A stretch of 6,530 bases of DNA, from contig DEHS01000068.1 in the NCBI GenBank assembly GCA_002352055.1, forward strand, positions 1-6,530. The letters are read 5' to 3'. Below the pieces are notes generated by a model. The model was not told where the DNA came from, did no database searches, and was given only the letters and a program-made list of their open reading frames with translations. Below, one piece after another: positions 1 to 5,221 of this stretch (positions within the stretch are counted from its first letter, which is position 1; each line of letters starts with the position of its first letter). The position numbers were made by a program, and so were the translations under genes. Origin of the DNA: Legionellaceae bacterium UBA2794 (GTDB lineage: Bacteria; Pseudomonadota; Gammaproteobacteria; Legionellales; Legionellaceae).

Positions 1-17
1 ACGAATTCTGTAAAAAT

Positions 18-497
18 TTACGGTTGGACCTTCTCCATAATAAAGTTCGTAAGCTCGACTCCTTTAATACTCACCATTTGTTGTTTAACAACTTTGAATC
101 CTTTGGATTCAAAAAATGGTTTGGCCGTAATGCTCACTTCAGCAAACACTCTCTTTAGATTTAGGTTATCAGCTCTCTTAAAGACCTCGCCCATTAAAGA
201 GGACCCTATGCCACATCCTTGATACTCATGATGAACATAGAAACAATCAATATGACCATTTGATTCAAATTCTGTAAAACCAACTATTATATTGTCCATT
301 AGAGCAACCAGGGGCGAAATAGATTCCCACTTTTTCTTCCATTCAGTTAATTCTAGTGATGAAGCAGGCGCCCAGGCATTAACCTGATCTTCGGAATAAT
401 CCTGAATGTTAATATTATGAATAGTATAATAATAAATATTGGCTAACTGTTGGGCATCATCAGATAGGTATTGTCGAATAATAATTTCCTGGGTCAT
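18..497 (-). CDS. GNAT family N-acetyltransferase, YafP-like
   Basis: This 159-residue protein is a single GNAT domain, predicted to transfer an acetyl group from acetyl-CoA to an amine; the substrate is unknown. The acetyl-CoA pyrophosphate loop is visible as QGCGIGSSL (residues 93-101), directly after the strand HIDCFYVHHEY. The C-terminal part, with ITAKPFFESKGF, VVKQQ and LTNFIM, closely matches what I remember of E. coli YafP, including the ITAKPFFE and VKQQ segments, so I place it in that subfamily. Orthology is not established. It is cytoplasmic, with no signal peptide or membrane segment. The ATG lies 12 bases after the stop of the upstream TfoX-domain gene, so the two are probably co-transcribed. 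I see no strong Shine-Dalgarno before this ATG, only A/G-rich sequence at the end of the upstream gene, which suggests translational coupling. Length and motifs look complete. Confidence 0.93.
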   Translation of the reverse strand: MTQEIIIRQYLSDDAQQLANIYYYTIHNINIQDYSEDQVNAWAPASSLELTEWKKKWESISPLVALMDNIIVGFTEFESNGHIDCFYVHHEYQGCGIGSSLMGEVFKRADNLNLKRVFAEVSITAKPFFESKGFKVVKQQMVSIKGVELTNFIMEKVQP

Positions 498-509
498 AAT
501 AATCTTTAT

Positions 510-830
510 CTATTTTTTCTTCTTAGGTAGGGGAAGTTCATTGGATGTAATGAGTATTAAAGTAGAAAGCCATTCAAAATCCTCCAGTTTATCGCCTGAA
601 ATAAGAAAATAATGTTTCGCGCCAGGGTAAGGTGGATGTTCTTCTGTTTCCCCAATAAATTCTTTTCCTGCGTGCGTTGGTTTAATAAAAATGTTGTCAT
701 CGCATACCAGCGCAACAATTTTTGTATGATGGTATAAGGCATATTCCCCGAACATTTTCTTTGCTGTTACTGTGCCAATGTTGGAAATTTGATCTAGGAT
801 GAAATCAATCGTTTCTTTTCTTGTAGCCAT
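510..830 (-). CDS. TfoX N-terminal domain protein
   Basis: This 106-residue protein is a complete stand-alone TfoX N-terminal domain. Family hallmarks are ATRKETIDFILDQ at the N-terminus, KKMFGEYALY (about residues 24-33), VCDDNIFIKPT (about 42-52), PPYPGAKHYFLIS (about 65-77) and a basic Lys-rich tail. The TfoX C-terminal domain found in the competence regulator Sxy/TfoX is absent, so a role in competence should not be assumed; short TfoX-N proteins are widespread and poorly characterised. It is cytoplasmic and has no enzymatic motif that I recognise. The ATG is supported by an AGGA Shine-Dalgarno 9 bases upstream (positions 840-843 on the complementary strand). It is the first gene of a two-gene minus-strand unit with the GNAT gene. 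Confidence 0.93.
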   Translation of the reverse strand: MATRKETIDFILDQISNIGTVTAKKMFGEYALYHHTKIVALVCDDNIFIKPTHAGKEFIGETEEHPPYPGAKHYFLISGDKLEDFEWLSTLILITSNELPLPKKKK

Positions 831-1208
831 CAGATTGTGTCCTAACTAATTGTTTTAAGCTTATCTATAGTTCTTGATGTCGTGTTAGCATGCCATATTC
901 AGAAGATACTCGCATATATCCAATTATTAACCGAAAAATCCATATTTATATGTTTACGCACATCCGAAGAATCCGACAGGGTTTTTCGTGTATTTATATT
1001 TGGAATTTTAGTGGTTTTCAATAGGGTAAAAGACATTGTCCAAAAAACAGGTGATTTCCGACACCACTTCAGATCAAGGAAAATCCGAAGTAGCACAAAA
1101 TTAACTAATCTTAAATGTTAATAAACTTTATTCTTATCATGACATGAAACAGCTGAATAAAACCAAATCTAAATACATTAGTGATAAATAGTTTTGTTCT
1201 TTGCGTGC
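831..1208. other. gene-free AT-rich interval with ATCCGA-type repeats
   Basis: I see no credible gene on either strand here. The frames that stay open have no ribosome-binding site, family motif or protein-like composition. The stretch holds a small cluster of similar short words: ATCCGAAG at 962-969 and again at 1083-1090, ATCCGACA at 971-978 and TTCCGACA at 1056-1063. These could be the remains of an insertion-sequence end or transcription-factor sites, but no paired terminal repeat or target duplication could be found. Confidence 0.4.
840..843 (-). promoter_or_regulatory. Shine-Dalgarno of the TfoX-domain gene
   Basis: Read on the minus strand this is AGGA, 9 bases before the ATG at 830-828. 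It supports that start. No convincing -35/-10 pair was found upstream on this strand. Confidence 0.6.
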
Positions 1209-1217
1209 TGCTATAAT
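1209..1217 (+). promoter_or_regulatory. extended -10 promoter (TGCTATAAT)
   Basis: TATAAT at 1212-1217 is a perfect sigma-70 -10 box, preceded by TG one base upstream (1209-1210), the extended -10 arrangement. No good -35 lies 16-18 bases upstream, which is acceptable for an extended -10. Transcription would begin near 1224. This argues against a TTG start at 1217 for the gene that follows, since that codon would lie within the promoter, and it fits the ATG at 1250 or at 1340/1343. Confidence 0.6.
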
Positions 1218-1249
1218 TGCCATCCCGTCCTATAGAAAATCAAGAGCAT

Positions 1250-1753
1250 ATGAATAGACTTATACAAATCACCTTTATAATGGTTGGTTTTTTTATTTTT
1301 TTGTATGCCTATTCTAACGAAACAAAATTTCCTAGGAAAATGATGAAAGAGAACAAATTGACAGTGATTATTAATAAACCGATTAGCGATGTTTTTGAAT
1401 TTACTACAGATCCACAAAAAACACCTGTATGGATAGATAGTGTAGAAAAGGAACAGACCAATGAATGGCCGCCACGATCAGGAACTACTTATATGAACAG
1501 AGGGAAATCTGGTCCATGGTCTGTTTATAAAGTTTCCAAATTTGAAGACTGTAAGGAGTTTGAGTTGGTAAAGCAAGATGAGTCTACCTACCATGTTAAT
1601 TATACTTACAACACACTCCCAGATGGCTCAACTCAGCTTATTTATCACGAGTGGGTTACAACAGGAGAACTTGAGGACCCATTCTCACAAGTAACGCTGG
1701 ATAAATTAAAAGAAGTTTTAGAAGAGGAAAACAGATTAACTTTAAGTCTCTAA
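1250..1753 (+). CDS. SRPBCC (START/Bet v1-like) family protein
   Basis: From the ATG at 1250 this is a 167-residue protein. Its last ~136 residues are a typical SRPBCC domain: an opening strand LTVIINKPISDVFEFTTDP, a central GPWSVYKVSKFEDCKEFEL, and a C-terminal segment GELEDPFSQVTLDKLKEVLEEE that forms the long final helix. Such domains form a hydrophobic pocket for small ligands; the ligand here is unknown. Between 1250 and 1339 the frame encodes a hydrophobic stretch (LIQITFIMVGFFIFLYAY) that would be a membrane anchor. Family members I recall usually begin at the position of the Met-Met pair (1340/1343), and AGGA at 1334-1337 sits 5 bases before the ATG at 1343, so a soluble 136-residue product from 1343 is a serious alternative. 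The 1250 start has only a weak site but fits the promoter at 1209-1217. The gene stands alone, with no operon partner in either direction. Confidence 0.8.
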   Translation: MNRLIQITFIMVGFFIFLYAYSNETKFPRKMMKENKLTVIINKPISDVFEFTTDPQKTPVWIDSVEKEQTNEWPPRSGTTYMNRGKSGPWSVYKVSKFEDCKEFELVKQDESTYHVNYTYNTLPDGSTQLIYHEWVTTGELEDPFSQVTLDKLKEVLEEENRLTLSL

Positions 1754-1825
1754 TATCTTAAATCTTTCGTTAGGTCTTCTAAATCAATTAGTAGAATACA
1801 ATGCTTATAAAAATAAATAGACGAT

Positions 1826-1884
1826 TTAATGGACACTTAAAATATTATATTTTTGAGTCTTTTAACTTATAAATTAATGGACAC
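1826..1884. repeat. 11-bp direct repeat TTAATGGACAC, two copies
   Basis: TTAATGGACAC occurs at 1826-1836 and again at 1874-1884, a period of 48 bases, in the interval before the secreted-protein gene. It might be a pair of operator half-sites or a remnant of an insertion-sequence end. Each copy contains TGGACA, one base from a -35 box, but neither has a -10 box at a proper distance. Confidence 0.45.
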
Positions 1885-1981
1885 CAATATATTTAATAAT
1901 AAGAAAATCATCATACTCTGCTTGCTCTTTGTAACCCTGTTGACGTAGATTACCCAGGTTATGTAACAATGGATGTAAAGA

Positions 1982-1985
1982 AGGA
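1982..1985 (+). promoter_or_regulatory. Shine-Dalgarno of the secreted papain-like gene
   Basis: AGGA inside AAGGAA, 9 bases before the ATG at 1995. It supports that start, which also places the signal peptide exactly at the N-terminus. A -35-like TTGACG lies at 1940-1945 but lacks a good -10 partner. Confidence 0.6.
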
Positions 1986-1994
1986 ATTTAAAGA

Positions 1995-3410
1995 ATGAAA
2001 AATAAAAGCCTAGCCTTATTGGGTTTCACGTTAACTGCTGCAACTCTTGCTTGTTCTTCAGTATATGCAAAGAAAATTTATCCAGCCGAAATTATGGGAA
2101 GAGATTTACTTATTCCTGGACTTGGTTGGGCGGGACACGTTGGAATTGCTACTACTTACATGATGTCTCCTGCAGGGATGGGAAATAATGCGGATCAAGT
2201 AATAGAGGTCCTTAATGAAAATCCAGTGGGGCAAGTTAACTCTATTTCTAATTTTAAATCCCGTTCAAAATATTGGGGAAGTAAATACGGTGTCGCCGAT
2301 AGAGGAGTAACAGGATATAATGTACTTGTCGAGGCGAATCATCAGCGTTGGTGGTGTCCTAAGTACACTAACGATACTAAATATCATATTGGATCGGGAA
2401 TTCCTACAACAGGACAGGTTATTGAATGTGGAACCTGGAGATGTGATACCTATTCTTGGTGGGCTTTTTATAGCCAAGGATTAGATACAATGCCTGGGAG
2501 AGTATGGTTACCAGTAAACTTATTTAATTATTTTCCTTATTTTAATGATGAACGATTCGCTATAAAACAGTTTGAACAACAGCCAGATATTTCAGGGAAT
2601 AAATCTTTAGAAAATTTAAAGGCTGAAGATCTGAATGAAATGCCATATGAGGAATTTCAAATGATAATGGACTCTCCACCTGTTCACTATGTAACATCAC
2701 CATCTGCAGTACAAATGCAATTTGCATATAATTCAGATTTAAATGATGTCAAACGTGGAATTATGATTGACAGGCTTATTGCGGATGATAATGCCACCGA
2801 TTTAGTTAAGGGATTATTAAATTTATATAATGAAACGAATAGCATTGAAGTTCAAAATAAAATCGTTCAAGGCTTAATGCTCTATAATCAAAGACATAGA
2901 AATGATAAGTCTTATATTAACAACGACCAACCTTTATTAAAGAGTTTCTTTGCTGAATTGCTAGATTCCAAATCCTTAAATCAAAAAATGGCTGATGACG
3001 CTACTAGAGGTTTTATAGATACTCATACCTCTGAGGAAATAATGGCTAACAAAGATAAAATAGATAAATTGTTGCCAATTACTGGTCATTATTCATCTAT
3101 CATGTTGAAGTACGCATTAGTTCATAAGTCCAAAGATCTACAACTTATTTACATAAAATCAATTATAAATGAGCTTCGAAAAGCTAATAATTCTGATTTG
3201 GATAGCTATTTGTTCGGGCCATTATCAATGGGGTATCAAGGAAGCGGTAAAAATTTTCTTGAGCCGGAATCCAAACAAATGGTTGCAGATTATTTAAAAG
3301 AGGTGCGGTATAAATACACAGATCAAGGAATAAAGTCTAATCCTAATGATACGCATCGACGTAGTACCGCTCCATATTATTTTGAGCTGCTTAAAAATAT
3401 GGAAATCTAA
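1995..3410 (+). CDS. secreted permuted NlpC/P60-like (YiiX/YaeF-type) protein with helical C-terminus
   Basis: This 471-residue protein begins with a classical signal peptide: a basic start, a hydrophobic core, and VYA before a likely signal peptidase I cut after residue 25. Cys20 is not in a good lipobox. Residues ~33-175 look like a circularly permuted papain-like NlpC/P60 fold. A segment G-R-D-L-L-I-P leads into AGHVGIAT with candidate catalytic His48, then a VIEVL strand, and only later WRCDTYSWWAFYSQ with candidate nucleophile Cys150. His before Cys is the YiiX/YaeF/LRAT-type order, the reverse of ordinary NlpC/P60. Four cysteines (121, 145, 150 and signal-peptide Cys20) are visible in the first 150 residues; Cys121-Cys145 could form a disulfide. 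Residues ~200-471 are hydrophilic and all-helical, perhaps HEAT/ARM-like, with no motif I recognise. A hydrolase or acyltransferase acting on cell-wall peptides or lipids in the periplasm or outside the cell is plausible but unproven. The gene is monocistronic, with a hairpin after the stop. Confidence 0.8.
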   Translation: MKNKSLALLGFTLTAATLACSSVYAKKIYPAEIMGRDLLIPGLGWAGHVGIATTYMMSPAGMGNNADQVIEVLNENPVGQVNSISNFKSRSKYWGSKYGVADRGVTGYNVLVEANHQRWWCPKYTNDTKYHIGSGIPTTGQVIECGTWRCDTYSWWAFYSQGLDTMPGRVWLPVNLFNYFPYFNDERFAIKQFEQQPDISGNKSLENLKAEDLNEMPYEEFQMIMDSPPVHYVTSPSAVQMQFAYNSDLNDVKRGIMIDRLIADDNATDLVKGLLNLYNETNSIEVQNKIVQGLMLYNQRHRNDKSYINNDQPLLKSFFAELLDSKSLNQKMADDATRGFIDTHTSEEIMANKDKIDKLLPITGHYSSIMLKYALVHKSKDLQLIYIKSIINELRKANNSDLDSYLFGPLSMGYQGSGKNFLEPESKQMVADYLKEVRYKYTDQGIKSNPNDTHRRSTAPYYFELLKNMEI

Positions 3411-3425
3411 ACTATGTACCTATTT

Positions 3426-3444
3426 GCGCCAGACGAGCTGGCGC
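3426..3444 (+). terminator. hairpin after the secreted-protein gene
   Basis: GCGCCAG (3426-3432) pairs perfectly with CTGGCGC (3438-3444) around the 5-base loop ACGAG, starting 15 bases after the stop codon. It is the most GC-rich spot in the neighbourhood. Only a broken T stretch (TATTAGTT) follows, so intrinsic termination may be inefficient, but the position and stem strength make a terminator the best reading. Confidence 0.6.
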
Positions 3445-3476
3445 TATTAGTTAAATCCCAATGTAATCGGGGAATA

Positions 3477-3504
3477 TATGACTTAGCATCCTGATCAAGT
3501 CATA
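3477..3504. repeat. perfect 8-bp inverted repeat, 12-base spacer
   Basis: TATGACTT (3477-3484) is the exact reverse complement of AAGTCATA (3497-3504), separated by AGCATCCTGATC. No T-run follows, so it is not a standard terminator. It could be a binding site for a dimeric regulator or a recombination-related site, in view of the recombinase gene downstream. Confidence 0.4.
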
Positions 3505-3718
3505 CAAGCGAAGCTCCATAAGTTTTATTTACAGAGTGATAAAAATATAACGCCATCAAGTAACACAAGGAATATAAAGCCCGACAAAAAGTCATTATCA
3601 ATTGAATATTTAATAAGCTTTAATATTTAGATTCTATTTCAACTAAAAGTAAATCATGGTTGATTGCATTGTGTAATTCGTAAAACGATGGGTTTACGGA
3701 CGCATAAAATCGATGTTC

Positions 3719-3735
3719 ATAAATTTGTAATTTAT
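3719..3735. repeat. AT-rich palindrome upstream of the recombinase
   Basis: ATAAATT (3719-3725) and AATTTAT (3729-3735) are perfect inverted copies around TGT. Serine recombinases bind inverted AT-rich half-sites, so this is a candidate operator or recombination subsite. Its right end touches the candidate -35 box of the recombinase promoter. Confidence 0.4.
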
Positions 3736-3764
3736 TGTAAAAATCAGTTCGATAACTCTATACA
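3735..3764 (+). promoter_or_regulatory. candidate promoter of the recombinase gene
   Basis: TTGTAA (3735-3740, 4 of 6 matches to the -35 consensus) and TATACA (3759-3764, 4 of 6 to the -10) are separated by 18 bases. The start point would be near 3771, leaving a leader of about 50 bases before the ATG at 3823. The match is modest. The position, immediately beside the palindrome, is consistent with autoregulation. Confidence 0.35.
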
Positions 3765-3822
3765 TTAATCAAAGTTCATTTTAATCTATTCTTTTAGCCT
3801 TTCTGAACGACAAGGAAAAATA

Positions 3823-4371
3823 ATGAGAGTAGGGTATGCAAGGGTTTCTCCACATTAACAAAATTTAGACTTGCAACTTGATGAACTTAAAAAGGCGGGA
3901 TGTGAACAAATTTTTACAGATAAAATTAGTGGTTCCGTGTCTGAACGACCTGGTTTAGAGAAAGTTGAAAGTTTCCTCAGAGAAGAGGATGTTTTGGTTG
4001 TTTGGCGATTGGATAGGCTAGGGCGATCACTGAAGCATCTTATTTATTATGTTAGCAAACTGGAAGAAAAGGGAATAGGTTTTCATAGCGTTACTGAAGC
4101 TATTAATACTGAAACACCTTCAGGTAAGTTTATGTTTCATGTGTTTGGTGCGCTTTCTGAGTTTGAACGTAATCTAATAAAAGAGCGTACACTTGCTGGC
4201 CTTGAAGCTGCAAGAGCTAGGGGACGGCAAGGAGGCAGGCCAGAAAAGCTGAGCGATGAACAAAAAGAATTAGTAAAAATGTTATATGCTAATAAAAAGC
4301 ACTCAATCCAATCAATTTGTAAGATGGTCGGAGTAGGAAAGACTACACTATATAAATATATTAGTCAGTGA
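3823..4371 (+). pseudogene. serine recombinase (resolvase/invertase), interrupted by in-frame TAA
   Basis: The frame from ATG 3823, with a strong AGGA at 3813-3816 six bases upstream, reads MRVGYARVSPH, then TAA at 3856-3858, then QNLDLQLDELKKAGC and the rest of a resolvase without further stops: 182 codons including the internal TAA, the usual length for short resolvases. Catalytic Ser9 (TCT 3847-3849) and Arg7 lie before the stop. After it come Arg42 of ERPGLEK, the WRLDRLGRS active-site motif (residues 61-69), the FGALSEFERNLIKERT E-helix region, and the GGRPEKL linker with an intact C-terminal helix-turn-helix (SIQSICKMVGVGKTTLYKYI). Homologues read VST-x-x-Q here, so TAA probably replaced a Glu or Gln codon by one base change. 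A product initiated at TTG 3871 (3871-4371) would lack Ser9 and has no Shine-Dalgarno, so it would be catalytically dead. Readthrough or sequencing error are the alternatives. Confidence 0.85.
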
Positions 4372-4418
4372 AGTTTAAGAATCCCTCCTGTCTCTTTGGA
4401 AAATCACAATCTTAGAAT

Positions 4419-4425
4419 GGAGAAG
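4419..4425 (+). promoter_or_regulatory. Shine-Dalgarno of the membrane-protein gene
   Basis: GGAGAAG, 4 bases before the ATG at 4430. The spacing is slightly short but the match is strong. It favours 4430 over the internal ATG at 4475, which lacks such a site. Confidence 0.6.
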
Positions 4426-4429
4426 AATA

Positions 4430-4993
4430 ATGATTAGCTCCTTCAATTATTTTACTCAAATTAATTATATAGAAATGGCTCATAATTTGAAAAGTATTTT
4501 ATCAGTTTTAATTCCGATTATAGGTTTATGGCTAGCCTACAAGGGATTACAAACTTGGTATATTCAGCTTAAGGGTACTGATAAGTATCAACATGCAAAA
4601 TCAGTGGTAATCAGAATATATGAAATTCAAGAGCTAATTAAATCTATAAATTACTCCTTTTTAGAAAAAGAAGGTAAGACACAAGAAGGATCAAAAGAAT
4701 ATTTTAAACACTTAGAATATGTTCAAGCCAAATTAATAGAGAAAAAAGCCGAAATATCCCTTAGTTTGCTTATATTGAAAGCTATTGATAATTTTGATTC
4801 ACAATTGGAATTAACTGATTTATTTGATTATTTAAAGAAATTTAATGAATATATTCCCTACATTGCCCTTAAAGAGGCTGATCATCAGAAGTTATCAGAG
4901 GGAAATTCATTTTTATATGAAACGGATTATAAAGTCTTAGATAAGGCGGTTATTAAAGCGATTAAGCCTTTTCAAGCGATTCTTATTCAATAG
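4430..4993 (+). CDS. uncharacterised single-span membrane protein
   Basis: This 187-residue protein is not one I can name. After a short N-terminus (about 20 residues) comes one hydrophobic segment, LKSILSVLIPIIGLWLAYKG (residues 20-39), probably a membrane anchor. It is followed by TWYIQLKGTDKYQHAK (42-57) and a hydrophilic, Lys/Glu-rich helical remainder, probably cytoplasmic and partly coiled-coil. The pattern of one helix, then a T-W-x-x-Q-L-K-G-x-x-x-Y motif and a helical domain, resembles a hypothetical family I recall from proteobacterial accessory regions; the function is unknown and no catalytic residues are evident. It is very AT-rich (one sampled 60-base line, 4621-4680, is 25% GC). 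It begins 58 bases after the recombinase pseudogene on the same strand, so the two could share a transcript, although it has its own strong ribosome-binding site. Confidence 0.75.
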   Translation: MISSFNYFTQINYIEMAHNLKSILSVLIPIIGLWLAYKGLQTWYIQLKGTDKYQHAKSVVIRIYEIQELIKSINYSFLEKEGKTQEGSKEYFKHLEYVQAKLIEKKAEISLSLLILKAIDNFDSQLELTDLFDYLKKFNEYIPYIALKEADHQKLSEGNSFLYETDYKVLDKAVIKAIKPFQAILIQ

Positions 4994-5131
4994 GAGTGGT
5001 TACTCAGAAACCAGGTTTGGTGGGCATTTCATAGTTGTCTTAAAAACACATTTATGAGTCCTTAAAACATTGAAGATTTCTAAGAATCTACATTTCTGGA
5101 CATTTTTGTTGTGTGAGAGGAAGGGCGCATA

Positions 5132-5165
5132 ACCCATTCGGCAGGGCTTGGGTCATAATATTTTT
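5132..5165 (+). terminator. weak terminator-like hairpin
   Basis: ACCCA (5132-5136) can pair with TGGGT (5149-5153) around a 12-base loop, followed after 7 bases by TTTTT (5161-5165). The stem is short and the T-run is displaced. It sits between two same-strand genes, where a terminator would be reasonable. Confidence 0.25.
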
Positions 5166-5187
5166 CTTAAGCCAAAGCGCATTAATC

Positions 5188-5196
5188 TGGTAGAAT
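5188..5196 (+). promoter_or_regulatory. extended -10 promoter before the phytase-like gene
   Basis: TGGTAGAAT contains an extended -10 TG (5188-5189) and TAGAAT (5191-5196), one mismatch from TATAAT. Any -35 is weak (TTAAGC at 5167-5172). Transcription would start near 5203, just upstream of the GGAG Shine-Dalgarno at 5210-5213. Confidence 0.5.
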
Positions 5197-5221
5197 GAAC
5201 AATGTAAATGGAGATTGATCT

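Larger units (their letters stand above)
3445..3822. other. long non-coding interval upstream of the recombinase
   Basis: No credible gene was found here on either strand. The interval holds the 8-bp inverted repeat at 3477-3504, a shorter inverted repeat CGTAAA/TTTACG at 3679-3698, an AT-rich palindrome at 3719-3735 and a candidate promoter at 3735-3764. Resolvase/invertase genes commonly have their recombination sites directly upstream, so this is the natural place for a res-like region. I could not align a full set of three res subsites. Confidence 0.4.

Noticed and set aside
882..1121. Plus-strand open frame of 79 codons, and the overlapping minus-strand frame 899-1096.
   Set aside because: No ribosome-binding site, no recognisable family, and mutually overlapping antiparallel frames in AT-rich DNA. 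Both are probably chance.
3856..3867. TMV-type leaky stop context (stop followed by CAR-YYA) that would allow readthrough of the recombinase TAA.
   Set aside because: The stop is followed by CAA but then AAT, which does not match YYA, and TAA is the least leaky stop, so programmed readthrough is not supported by the context.
3411..4371. Complete transposon or DNA-inversion system around the recombinase.
   Set aside because: No transposase gene, no paired terminal inverted repeats, no second recombination-site copy and no invertible segment could be seen.
3851..4371. Calling an intact shorter recombinase from TTG 3871.
   Set aside because: It would lack the catalytic serine and the conserved first beta strand and has no Shine-Dalgarno; the ATG at 3823 with AGGA is clearly the original start.
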